Assembly: GCF_015687155.1 (NCBI RefSeq)
Contig: NZ_JADPQF010000005.1
Location: 248,001-312,000 of the forward strand
Reading direction: 5' to 3'
Length of the DNA: 64,000 nucleotides
Source of the DNA: Aliikangiella sp. G2MR2-5
Lineage (GTDB): Bacteria; Pseudomonadota; Gammaproteobacteria; Enterobacterales; Kangiellaceae
Part shown: positions 35,000 to 43,438 of the stretch, one piece after another
Numbering within the stretch: position 1 is the first letter of the stretch
Layout: each line of letters begins with the position of its first letter
Made by a program: the position numbers and the translations under genes
Notes under the pieces: generated by a model
What the model was told of the DNA's origin: nothing
The model's database searches: none
What the model saw: the letters and a program-made list of their open reading frames with translations, nothing else

Positions 35000-37495
35000 T
35001 TAGTGCTCCAGATCCCAAGAAAGAGTTCTAAGCATGTCGCCAAACAAACCTGCGGCGGTAACGGCAGCACCTGCACCATAGCCTCTAATAACATAGGGTT
35101 TAGGCTGGTAATACAATGTATGCAGCGCTAATGCATTTTCTCCCTCGGCAACACTATATAGTGGATGGCTTGTATCGACAGCTTGTATGCTTACCTTGCA
35201 ACAATCGTTCTCGATACAAGCAATATAACGCAGGACCTTATTATCTTTTTCCGCCTGGTCAATCCTTTGCTGGAATGCTTCATCAAATTCTGGCAAGCGA
35301 GCGACAAACTCTTCTCCGTCAGTTAAAGCTGCAAGTTCTTCGGGTACTACGGGTTCTAATTCTATATCCGAGAGCTCCAATTCTAGCCCCGCTTCCCGCG
35401 CAATTACCAGCACCTTACGAGCTACATCCAGACCGCTCAGGTCTTCTGCCGGATTAGGCTCAGTATAACCGAGTTCTTTGGCCTTGAGTGTGGCTTCGGA
35501 TAAAGACAGGCCTTTGTGTAGTTCTCCAAAGATATAAGATAATGAGCCTGAAAGTATTCCTTCAAACTGTTTCAGCTTGTCTCCGGCCCTCAGCAGTCCC
35601 TGGAGGTTGTCAATGACCGGTAATCCAGCCCCCACATTGGTTTCGTAAAGAAACCTTCTTTGTTTCTGTTCGGCTATTTCACGTAGCTCTCGATAATAGG
35701 AAATTTCTGCTGTGTTGGCTTTCTTATTTGCTGTAACAACATGGTATCCGCTTTCCAGGTAATCTTTGTATTGCTTGGCAATATCATCATTGCTAGTGCA
35801 GTCGATAATGACCGGGTTATTTAGGTTAGCGTCAGAAACAAACTGGTTGATAGCGTCAAGGCTAAATGACTGAGATGCACTTTCCAGAGCTGTCTCCCAG
35901 GTTTGCAGGTCAATGCCGTTTTTCTCAAGAAGAAGCTTTCTACTATTTGCAAGGCCAACCAGGTTCAAAGCAATATTTTCATCCACCAGTCTTGGTTGCT
36001 GCTTTTTTATCTGATTCAATAACTCTTTTCCTACAGTACCACAGCCAATAAGTATGGCGTCGATACTTGGTCTTTTAATAAAGAGATTTTGATGGCAAGT
36101 TCTAACCGCATCATCTGTTCTTTCATCTCGAATCACGGCAGATATACTACGTTCAGATGAATCCTGAGCAATAGCGATGATATTGACTTTTGCCTGTGAT
36201 AGCGCCTTAAAAAATTTCGCGGCAATGCCTTTTTGTTGTTGCATGCGATCTCCAACTAACGTCACTATGGCAAGGTTTTTCCTCACCGATATTGGTTCTA
36301 AAAGTTCATTTTTGATTTCTAGTTCAAAAGCCTGATTTAAGCAATCTAACGCGGCATCAGCTTCGTTTCCTGGAACACAAAAACTAATGCAGTACTCGGC
36401 TGATGATTGACTGATCATAATGACTGAAATATCAGCTTGACTGATGGTAGAAAAGACTCTTGCAGCCATTCCTACCATACCTTTCATTCCTGGTCCGGAA
36501 ACATTAATCATGGCCACATCCGACAGATTGGAAATGGCTTTGACTGACTCTGCTCCATTTGAGCTGTTTGAGATTAGCGTACCAGCGGCTTGAGGAGAGT
36601 GAGTGTTTTTGATCCAACAAGGTATATCTGACTGAGCTAACGGAGAAATTGTTTTTGGATGAAGTACCTTGGCACCAAAATAGGAAAGCTCCATTGCTTC
36701 ATGATATGACATCTGTTCAATCAATTGAACTTGATTGACCAGCCTTGGATCTGCATTGTAAACACCATCGACATCGGTCCAAATTTCGCAGGCTTGTGCA
36801 TCCAGACATACCGCAAGGACTGCTGCCGAATAATCGGACCCATTTCTGCCCAGCGTTGTCGTTTCTCCATTAGGCTTGACGCCAAAAAAGCCCGGCATAA
36901 TAGCCAGGCTTTGAAGACCAGAATAATGTGCCTTAAAAAGACGTTTAGATTGTTTAAGATCGGCAACAGGTTCTGCGGAGCGAGCGTCAGTTGTCAAAAA
37001 CTTTTCAGGGTCTATTAAAGAAACACTTTCAGCTTTGGCTGATAAAAAGCCATTGAGCATCGCAACGCTGAATTTTTCACCAGTACTTAATATTTGCGCG
37101 CTAGTTGACTCCGGGCAGTGAGAAAGTAATTGGGCTCCTTTGGTCAATTGATTCAAGCGAACAATCAGGTTTTCTAGCTCTGCACAAAGAGAGTTCTTAT
37201 CCAATGCTTTGTTTCGCGCGATTATATTGGCGAGAATATCTGACAATTTTCTTTCGATTGTTCGTAGTGTGCTTTCTACGTCAGAAGTCTCTGCGAGGTC
37301 ACAATCCTTGCTATTTTGTATTAAGGAACTATTAAGGTGCTGTGTTAAAGCTACCAGATCATTAGTAATCCCTTGCGGAGCAGATACTACTGTCGCTATT
37401 GAAGCGGCCTCAGCGTTAGTTAAGATAATTTCAGATACGCGTTCAAAACATGCTGCGTTCGCAAGAGATGACCCGCCAAACTTTAATACTTTCAT
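35000..37495 (-). CDS. thrA: Bifunctional aspartokinase I / homoserine dehydrogenase I
   Basis: 831 residues (E. coli ThrA 820). The N-terminal aspartokinase starts MKVLKFGGSSLANA, with TTLGRNGSDYSAAVLAV and WTDVDGVYNADPR. ACT-type regulatory segments lie around 315-470. The homoserine dehydrogenase begins near 480 with the Rossmann motif LIGCGTVGKELL and has VVTANKKANT, GAGLPVIDNLQ and GYTEPNPAEDLSGLDVARK. Feedback inhibition by threonine is known for this family. It is the first structural gene of the operon and lies 51 bp downstream of the attenuator terminator on the transcribed strand. Confidence 0.97.
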   Translation of the reverse strand: MKVLKFGGSSLANAACFERVSEIILTNAEAASIATVVSAPQGITNDLVALTQHLNSSLIQNSKDCDLAETSDVESTLRTIERKLSDILANIIARNKALDKNSLCAELENLIVRLNQLTKGAQLLSHCPESTSAQILSTGEKFSVAMLNGFLSAKAESVSLIDPEKFLTTDARSAEPVADLKQSKRLFKAHYSGLQSLAIMPGFFGVKPNGETTTLGRNGSDYSAAVLAVCLDAQACEIWTDVDGVYNADPRLVNQVQLIEQMSYHEAMELSYFGAKVLHPKTISPLAQSDIPCWIKNTHSPQAAGTLISNSSNGAESVKAISNLSDVAMINVSGPGMKGMVGMAARVFSTISQADISVIMISQSSAEYCISFCVPGNEADAALDCLNQAFELEIKNELLEPISVRKNLAIVTLVGDRMQQQKGIAAKFFKALSQAKVNIIAIAQDSSERSISAVIRDERTDDAVRTCHQNLFIKRPSIDAILIGCGTVGKELLNQIKKQQPRLVDENIALNLVGLANSRKLLLEKNGIDLQTWETALESASQSFSLDAINQFVSDANLNNPVIIDCTSNDDIAKQYKDYLESGYHVVTANKKANTAEISYYRELREIAEQKQRRFLYETNVGAGLPVIDNLQGLLRAGDKLKQFEGILSGSLSYIFGELHKGLSLSEATLKAKELGYTEPNPAEDLSGLDVARKVLVIAREAGLELELSDIELEPVVPEELAALTDGEEFVARLPEFDEAFQQRIDQAEKDNKVLRYIACIENDCCKVSIQAVDTSHPLYSVAEGENALALHTLYYQPKPYVIRGYGAGAAVTAAGLFGDMLRTLSWDLEH

Positions 37496-37546
37496 TATGT
37501 GTCTCTTCTTATTGCCCCATATTGACCAAATTTTTACTCTATAAAC

Positions 37547-37583
37547 AAAAAAGCCCGTGAGTCTTGTCGAGTCACGGGCTTTT
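37547..37583 (-). terminator. Threonine operon attenuator (intrinsic terminator)
   Basis: On the minus strand, a 12-bp stem (37572-37583 with 37549-37560; core GCCCGTGA / TCACGGGC), 11-nt loop and a run of six Us. It sits between the leader peptide stop (37604) and thrA (start 37495). Its 5' arm (37566-37579) can instead pair with the end of the leader coding region (37607-37623), as described under findings. Confidence 0.9.
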
Positions 37584-37603
37584 GCTTTTTACTATTCAGC
37601 GCA

Positions 37604-37798
37604 TTAGCCAGTGACGGTTCGACCAATAGTCGTTCCGGTAATCATGGTGGTGCCGGTAATAGTTGCCGCAATCGAAGAGTTTAAATCTTCGAACGAATTA
37701 TTCTCCGGTTTTGCAGCAAACCGCCAGCTAATGATGGAAGGCGAATTGCCATCAAAAGCGACACTTTTCGAAGATATTTGCTGCAAAAACTTAACCAT
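37604..37798 (-). CDS. thrL: thr operon leader peptide
   Basis: 64 codons ending 20 bases before the attenuator terminator. The last 20 residues contain nine Thr and three Ile (TITGTTMITGTTIGRTVTG), the amino acids whose supply controls the thr operon in enteric bacteria. The ATG at 37798 has AGG about nine bases upstream (CAGGTAAAATCA). The E. coli leader has 21 residues, so this one carries an unusually long N-terminal part (MVKFLQQISSKSVAFDGN...), with no Thr enrichment. The real start could be internal, but I see no better start signal downstream. Stalling in the Thr/Ile run would expose the antiterminator segment. Confidence 0.8.
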   Translation of the reverse strand: MVKFLQQISSKSVAFDGNSPSIISWRFAAKPENNSFEDLNSSIAATITGTTMITGTTIGRTVTG

Positions 37799-38310
37799 TG
37801 ATTTTACCTGATCTTAAGGTCGTTTCTTGACTTTAAGATAATGCTCTGTGAAATATTGCTAAATACTTAATTTAATTATAATAATTTTTTGATTATCATT
37901 TATTATAGTAATCTAATTCCTAAATTTGGAAACTATTCTGGCATTAATTACTTATTTGTTCACTTTTAGTTCAATCGTTCAACTAAACAACTAAGTGGTC
38001 AATTAAGACTTATATCCAGTAAGACTTATATCCAGGTACGATTTTTAATCCTGTACTACCTGACTCCAGTACTAACTTGATTCGAGCACTGCTGAGTTTT
38101 CAATACCATTAAGAATTGAATATCACTAAGATATCAGTTCGAACAGAGTGCCAATATAACTAAAAGTAGCAAATAGATGTTTAGCCGTCTAAATGATTCA
38201 GGCAGGTTATAGGACTTCAATCATATTGCCAAATAGCTTGTAGTTATAATGTGGAGCAATTTGGATAAATTGGATATCTGGATGACTAATGTAATGAAAA
38301 GGCGATATCA
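37799..38310. other. Intergenic, AT-rich
   Basis: 512 bases between thrL and the EVE gene, divergent. It must hold the thr promoter on the minus strand (TATAAT-like boxes near 37885 and 37905 are present, but without clear -35 partners). It also contains an exact tandem 16-bp duplication at 38004-38035. Confidence 0.4.
38004..38035. repeat. Exact 16-bp tandem duplication
   Basis: TAAGACTTATATCCAG occurs twice without interruption (38004-38019 and 38020-38035), in the intergenic region between thrL and the EVE gene. Either a replication-slippage product or a pair of binding sites. Confidence 0.85.
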
Positions 38311-38772
38311 ATGAACTACTGGCTACTAAAGACAGAGCCTGAAGAATTTTCTATTGACGATCTTCAAAATAAAGCTGGAGCCGAGATTTGGGAGGGTATT
38401 AGAAACTATCAGGCGCGCAATATTATCAGAGATCAAATAGAGCTGAATGATAGAGTGCTTATTTATCACTCCAGCTGCAAAAATGTTGGTGTTGCTGGCG
38501 TGGGTGAGATTTCAAAAGCAGGGTATCCCTGTCCTTATCAGTTTGAAAAATCGCATAAATATTTTGATCCTAAAGCTGAGAGCGGAAGTCCCCGTTGGTA
38601 CGTTATGGATGTAAAGTTTGTCGAAAAGTTTTCCAGCTTGGTTAGTCTTAAACAAATTAAACAGGAATCAATATTAAAAGATATGGTTCTGGTCAAACAA
38701 GGAAGGCTTTCTGTTCAACCAGTAACAAAAGATGAGTTCGAGAAGATATGTTCGCTTGGAAGAAGCGACTAA
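38311..38772 (+). CDS. EVE domain protein
   Basis: 153 residues: MNYWLLKTEPEEFSIDDL and GIRNYQARNIIRD, HSSCKNVGVAGVGEI, then PRWYVMDVKFVEKF. These match the EVE/THYN1 family of PUA-like domains, which bind modified bases in DNA or RNA. Full family length. Its stop overlaps the 3' end of the convergent EamA gene by four bases. Cellular role in bacteria is not established. Confidence 0.93.
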   Translation: MNYWLLKTEPEEFSIDDLQNKAGAEIWEGIRNYQARNIIRDQIELNDRVLIYHSSCKNVGVAGVGEISKAGYPCPYQFEKSHKYFDPKAESGSPRWYVMDVKFVEKFSSLVSLKQIKQESILKDMVLVKQGRLSVQPVTKDEFEKICSLGRSD

Positions 38773-39701
38773 TCTGCTACTTTTGCTGACAAAACCTTGT
38801 TGACGAGTGGTAGTTTATTGAGCTTTCCCATAGCGATTAAGTTACCCAGAAGAATTAACAACAGTCCAATAATTCCTTCGCTCGTCCAGTGATAGCTTTC
38901 GAAAAAGGTAGAGAGCACCATTGCTATAACGGGAAAGACGAGTGTGACATAACCAGCTTTGTCCGGACCAATTCTACCTAATAATGTCAGAAATGCGCCA
39001 AATGCCAGTACAGAACCAAATAGTGCCAGGTACACCAGTGAACCTATATACGAAAAGGAAGTATCAAAGTTGAACTCAGCTCCGGTGATAAATGCGATTA
39101 GAGCAATCAACATGGCCGCATAGCCCATGCTCAAAGCGTTGGTTTGAATTACCGGAATTTTTCGACGTTGCGCTTTAGCGGACACAATATTTCCTAGTGA
39201 CGCAAACAAACTTCCGATAAGAAGCAAACTGATTCCCTTCCAGGTATCCTGGATTGCTTGCTCACTTTGGCCTTCATTTAACTGTATTTCGGGCATAAAT
39301 ATGAGAATAATTCCCACAACTCCCAGAGTTGCTCCGAATAGAACCTCTTTCTTAATAGGGTCGCCCAGAAAAATTCTTGAGAAAACTACATTGAAATAGA
39401 CAATGCTGGTGCTAAGGATTGCAGCTAGTGCGCTGGTTATATTTTCAATTGCCAGGTAAGTAAACCAGTAATTGAAGCCGAAAAGCAAAAGCCCTTGCAT
39501 CAATATCAGCAGTTGATCGCTTTTCTTGTAATTAAACTTTCTTTTGGTGAAAAAACAGAACACCAACAAAATCAGGCTAGCAAGTCCGAATCGGTAAGCG
39601 ACGGAGACGATAGGTGCAACTTTACCTAGCTGGAATGTAATCATTAGCCAGGTGGAGCCCCAGATCAGTGAAGAAACTGCGAATAATAAAATATTTTGCA
39701 T
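38769..39701 (-). CDS. EamA/DMT-family transporter
   Basis: 310 residues with about ten membrane helices in two EamA repeats (ILLFAVSSLIWGSTWLMITFQLG near the start; SLLLIGSLFASLGNIVSAKAQRR beginning the second half). The drug/metabolite transporter superfamily exports amino acids, nucleosides or other metabolites. The substrate is not predictable. Possibly relevant that the threonine operon is nearby, but other genes separate them. Confidence 0.88.
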   Translation of the reverse strand: MQNILLFAVSSLIWGSTWLMITFQLGKVAPIVSVAYRFGLASLILLVFCFFTKRKFNYKKSDQLLILMQGLLLFGFNYWFTYLAIENITSALAAILSTSIVYFNVVFSRIFLGDPIKKEVLFGATLGVVGIILIFMPEIQLNEGQSEQAIQDTWKGISLLLIGSLFASLGNIVSAKAQRRKIPVIQTNALSMGYAAMLIALIAFITGAEFNFDTSFSYIGSLVYLALFGSVLAFGAFLTLLGRIGPDKAGYVTLVFPVIAMVLSTFFESYHWTSEGIIGLLLILLGNLIAMGKLNKLPLVNKVLSAKVAD

Positions 39702-40003
39702 AATCGTTGTCGTATTGTTAAGAGCTTACTGTGTCGCTATGTCGCCGAATAAGTCGGGAATTATTCTGGTGCCAGATCGAAATCGTGTTAAATGCAAAGG
39801 TAGCTGAAAATACTAAAAAAATCGATTTGAAATTCTATAATAGAATAAAGTTGCTCAGGCGAGAAGTATTATCCGCAAAAATTAGCTGGCTTGTGGTTCA
39901 CAGGCAGAGGTGATATTTTGGAGAAGCAAATCAGTTAGATTTTGTTTTTATTATTTCATGGGACAAAAGCTTATTTATAAGGTAGGTTGTTTTAGTGGAG
40001 AAC
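39702..40003. other. Intergenic between EamA and TetR genes
   Basis: 302 bases of AT-rich DNA between divergent genes. A TATAAT occurs near 39837 but lacks a well-spaced -35. No other feature is seen. Confidence 0.35.
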
Positions 40004-40663
40004 ATGACCAGTATACTTGATTCGGTTAATGCAGCCTATCGTGGACGACTTCCGAGTCGAGCAGATGGAAAAGCTCGTCGACGCAAGATTTTGGACGCTG
40101 CTCATCAGATTATTATTCGACAGGGCGTACAAGGAGTAAAACACAGAGCTGTTGCTGAAGAAGCCGATGTTCCACTTGCTGCCACTACATACTATTTCCC
40201 GGATATACACGCTCTTTTACATGATGCCTTTCTCGATTTTTACGAGAGAAATATTTATCAGTTGCAAGCACTAGAGAGTCAGGGGAATCAGTTTATCAGT
40301 TCTTTGAGAGAAGAGTCACCAGTTAAAACTGGCAAACTCGATGTTAGCCAAGTATTAACAGATTTAATTTTCCAGCATATTCAAGCGCAGGTTGCCAATC
40401 GCGATGACAGGATCATTGAAAGAGCCTTCCGTAATGAGTCAATCAGAAATGAACAGATGGCGAATCTGGTTAACTCTATGGAACTACAGCAGCTCAAAGC
40501 AATAGAAGAGTTTTTCCGAGCTTTAAAGTCAGAAAATCCCGAGTCTGATAGCCGGGAGCTGATGGGATTGATCCTGTTTCTTGAGCACAGTTTACTAGCC
40601 AGATACGTTTGCGAAAAAGAAGCCAAGATTACAATAGCCCGTTTTTTTAAGAGAATCCTTTAA
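40004..40663 (+). CDS. TetR/AcrR-family regulator
   Basis: 219 residues from ATG 40004 (GGAG just upstream; a GTG at 39995 is possible). The N-terminal helix-turn-helix is clear: ARRRKILDAAHQIIIRQGVQGVKHRAVAEEADVPLAATTYYFPDIHALLHDAF. The C-terminal ligand domain has no recognisable ligand signature. It is 232 bp upstream of a TonB-dependent receptor gene in the same direction, and a palindrome overlaps that gene's predicted promoter, so the receptor is a plausible target. Confidence 0.9.
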   Translation: MTSILDSVNAAYRGRLPSRADGKARRRKILDAAHQIIIRQGVQGVKHRAVAEEADVPLAATTYYFPDIHALLHDAFLDFYERNIYQLQALESQGNQFISSLREESPVKTGKLDVSQVLTDLIFQHIQAQVANRDDRIIERAFRNESIRNEQMANLVNSMELQQLKAIEEFFRALKSENPESDSRELMGLILFLEHSLLARYVCEKEAKITIARFFKRIL

Positions 40664-40745
40664 CCTCAAAATAATCTAACCTTATGATATTAATTGAAAA
40701 ACAATAATAGATCAGGACGAATCGTCGATTTCCTTTGAACAACAT

Positions 40746-40780
40746 TTGACAAGAATATCTCTAACAGGTACTTTCGTACC
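40746..40780 (+). promoter_or_regulatory. Promoter with overlapping palindrome upstream of the TonB receptor
   Basis: Consensus TTGACA at 40746-40751; the -10 position (40769-40774, TACTTT) is weak and lies inside the palindrome GGTAC-TTTC-GTACC (40767-40780). A half-copy GTACC recurs at 40795-40799. A repressor bound here would block the promoter; the adjacent TetR protein is the obvious candidate. Confidence 0.45.
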
Positions 40781-40895
40781 AGATCATGGTGGTTGTACCA
40801 CAAGCATTGACTAGCGCTGGAGCCAGCGCACACTATGCCGGTAAATAGGGAATCCTTCTGGCCAACTAACAATAATTACATTCAAGGGGGAGTTC

Positions 40896-43307
40896 ATGAC
40901 TCATCTCACGCCTTTCAATTTCAAGGAATCAAGACGTCTGTTTTCACCGAGCAGGGTTGCGATTGCCGTATCAACCTTGCTGTTTTCCAGTATTAGCCTT
41001 GCACAGGATGAAGCCGATGACGAGGCAAGCGAAACTAAAGAACATAAAATAGTGGTAACCGCACAGCACCGGGAACAAAATCCGCAGGAAGTACCGATTG
41101 CTTTGAGCCTGTTTCAGGAAGAAGAGCTAAAAAACATGGCGGCATTAAATCTTAGTGACCTAGGAGAGATGACCCCTGGATTTGAGTCTAATAATGTTAG
41201 CTTTACTCAACCCACCTATAATATTCGCGGAATTGCTTCCAATGACTTCGGGGTTGGTTCTGATCCGGCAGTAGCCGTTTATGTTGACGGTGTCTATGTG
41301 GGTCGAGGTGGTGCTTCTCAGGCCAACTTCAATGATGTTGAAAGGGTAGAGGTGCTAAAGGGACCACAAGGAACTTTATTCGGTCGTAATGCCGCTGCTG
41401 GTGCTTTACATGTAATCACCAAGAAGCCCGAAAAGGGGACCAGTGGAGAGCTGGGGCTAACCGCAGGTAACTATAATCTGGTCCAGGTTAACGGAGTCTA
41501 CAATGCTGAAGTTGCCGAGGACTGGTATTTTAGAACCAGTATCAGTTCAGTTACTCGGGATGGTTTTATCCCGGTGGCTGATGGTCGAGATGATTTACGT
41601 AATATCGATAACCAATCTGTCAGAGCTGCTCTACTCTGGGATTACAGTGATGATACCGAAGTGTTATTCCGACTGGATTTCGATACAACTGCGCAAGATG
41701 CTCCTATTACAGCAACAATTAATCCAGCCATTGCGCCGCTTCCTGTTGATCCTTTTGGCCCTGTAGCTACCGACATTGATTCGTTGGAAGAACGTGATAT
41801 GTGGGGGGCATCAGTAGAGATAATTTCTGATTACAAAGATTACGTGCTGACTTACATGGGAGCTTATCGGACTTTTGATTCCGCGAGTCTGGAAGAAGAA
41901 GATGGTAGTGCTAGTGATCGCTTCATGTTTCACACCAAAAATAACGAAGAGCAGGAGCAGGTCAGCCACGAGTTAAGGCTATCTTCAACCACCGACGAGC
42001 CTCTCCATTGGACGGTAGGTGCGACATACTCCTGGGAAAGGGCAAAGCAGGCGCATGAAGTTTTTGTTAATACCAATACTCTGGATACTTTTTTCTATCT
42101 TGCTGGTGGTGCACCGGCGGAAATAATTCCTTCCTTACCTCTCGGTGGCGGTTTAACTGGCTTTTTTGGAAGTCAGTTTTCTGACCAGCTGGAGCTACTC
42201 TCCATCCTCAGTGGTATTCCGTCACAAACGATATTAGATATGACGGTTGCGGCTAACTTAAATCGAGACTGGTTGGAAACAACCTTTGATGACGGAACTT
42301 ACACAAGTGTCGCTTTTTATGGTGATTTCACCTACGAAGTGACAGACAAATTTAATTTAACTTTTGGGCTCAGATATACCCATGACAAGAAAAATTTCGC
42401 GGTAACAACAAGCTGGGATAACTCATTTATCATTCCTGTTCCTGGTGTTGATTCTGTTCCTTTTGGTCTGGTTTTTTTCGATGAGTTTAAAGGAGAACAA
42501 CAGCAAGCTTCCTGGGATGCATGGACTCCACGATTTGTGATGGATTACAACTTTTCTGACAATGTGATGGTCTACCTGAGTAGTGCTAAAGGATTTAAAT
42601 CGGGTGGTTTTAATAGTCTTGGTGTTGACCCAGCATTTGATGCTGAAAATGTACTTAACAATGAAATTGGTTTTAAGTCCAGCTGGTTAGATAATAATTT
42701 GATTTTTAATGTCGCAGTGTTTGATTATTCCTACGACGATCTACAGATCCTAAAGCTCACTGGCCCAGATGGTACAATTCCAACATACAATATTGGTAAT
42801 GCTGATGCAGAAGGCAATGGCTACGATATTGATTTTCGCTGGCAAGCGACAGACAATTTTGCAATCACAGCTAATTATGGTCACGTAGAAACAGAATACA
42901 CTCGCTATGACTATGCACAGTTTCCTGGTGAAACAGCAGCTGATGATGTTACTGGGGAGCCCTTATCTTCTATTCCAGAAAATAAATGGAACATGATTCT
43001 GGATTACAATCTGGATATGGGGAGTTCTGGAACTCTGGCATTTAGATACCACCAAAATTTTACCGATGACCGAGTTGATCACACAGGGGCTGATATAAGC
43101 CGTCATATTGAAGATTATAGTCTTCAAAATGCGCGTATTAGTTACTATCCAAATGACGCCAGCTGGGAGATTTCTATCTGGGGTAAAAACCTTGGAGATG
43201 AAGAATATCTGTATGATATCGGTGGTCAGGGGGAAGCAATTGGTTCACCTACTGCTTCACGCGCAGAACCAATGACAGCAGGTATTGACTTTAAAATGTA
43301 TTTTTAG
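40896..43307 (+). CDS. TonB-dependent receptor
   Basis: 803 residues with signal peptide ending at SISLAQDE. TonB-box-like HKIVVTAQHREQNPQEVPIALS, then plug landmarks (NIRGIASNDFGVGSDPAVAVYVDGVYVGR, DVERVEVLKGPQGTLFGRNAAAGALHVITKKP) and a barrel ending FKMYF. The plug pattern belongs to the large IroN/FecA-like group common in marine and sphingomonad-type bacteria that take up aromatic, terpenoid or glycan-derived molecules as well as iron complexes. AGGGGG precedes the ATG. Convergent to the molybdenum hydroxylase cluster. Confidence 0.93.
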   Translation: MTHLTPFNFKESRRLFSPSRVAIAVSTLLFSSISLAQDEADDEASETKEHKIVVTAQHREQNPQEVPIALSLFQEEELKNMAALNLSDLGEMTPGFESNNVSFTQPTYNIRGIASNDFGVGSDPAVAVYVDGVYVGRGGASQANFNDVERVEVLKGPQGTLFGRNAAAGALHVITKKPEKGTSGELGLTAGNYNLVQVNGVYNAEVAEDWYFRTSISSVTRDGFIPVADGRDDLRNIDNQSVRAALLWDYSDDTEVLFRLDFDTTAQDAPITATINPAIAPLPVDPFGPVATDIDSLEERDMWGASVEIISDYKDYVLTYMGAYRTFDSASLEEEDGSASDRFMFHTKNNEEQEQVSHELRLSSTTDEPLHWTVGATYSWERAKQAHEVFVNTNTLDTFFYLAGGAPAEIIPSLPLGGGLTGFFGSQFSDQLELLSILSGIPSQTILDMTVAANLNRDWLETTFDDGTYTSVAFYGDFTYEVTDKFNLTFGLRYTHDKKNFAVTTSWDNSFIIPVPGVDSVPFGLVFFDEFKGEQQQASWDAWTPRFVMDYNFSDNVMVYLSSAKGFKSGGFNSLGVDPAFDAENVLNNEIGFKSSWLDNNLIFNVAVFDYSYDDLQILKLTGPDGTIPTYNIGNADAEGNGYDIDFRWQATDNFAITANYGHVETEYTRYDYAQFPGETAADDVTGEPLSSIPENKWNMILDYNLDMGSSGTLAFRYHQNFTDDRVDHTGADISRHIEDYSLQNARISYYPNDASWEISIWGKNLGDEEYLYDIGGQGEAIGSPTASRAEPMTAGIDFKMYF

Positions 43308-43370
43308 ATTGATTCAAAATTTGAACAGGACGTTCAAATTACAGTAATAATCTTGGTTAACTTGCATTTT

Positions 43371-43395
43371 GAAAGCCCCGATAATTGGGGCTTTC
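43371..43395. terminator. Bidirectional hairpin between convergent genes
   Basis: Perfect 9-bp stem GAAAGCCCC / GGGGCTTTC, 7-nt loop, between the receptor gene (+) and the Mo-hydroxylase large subunit (-). Flanking T/A runs are short. A second stem AATTTGAAC / GTTCAAATT lies at 43318-43340. Confidence 0.6.
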
Positions 43396-43438
43396 TAATT
43401 CATACGTGTGGGCTTGGAAAATTGAACACTTTAAAAAG

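Noticed and set aside
37885-37910. TATAAT boxes as the thr operon promoter
   Set aside because: The -10-like boxes on the minus strand lack -35 partners at 16-18 bp, so I do not call a promoter.
43318-43340. Stem AATTTGAAC / GTTCAAATT with an AGGAC loop, as a further CsrA-type site
   Set aside because: A single AT-rich stem just after the receptor stop codon; more simply part of 3'-end processing than a regulator site.
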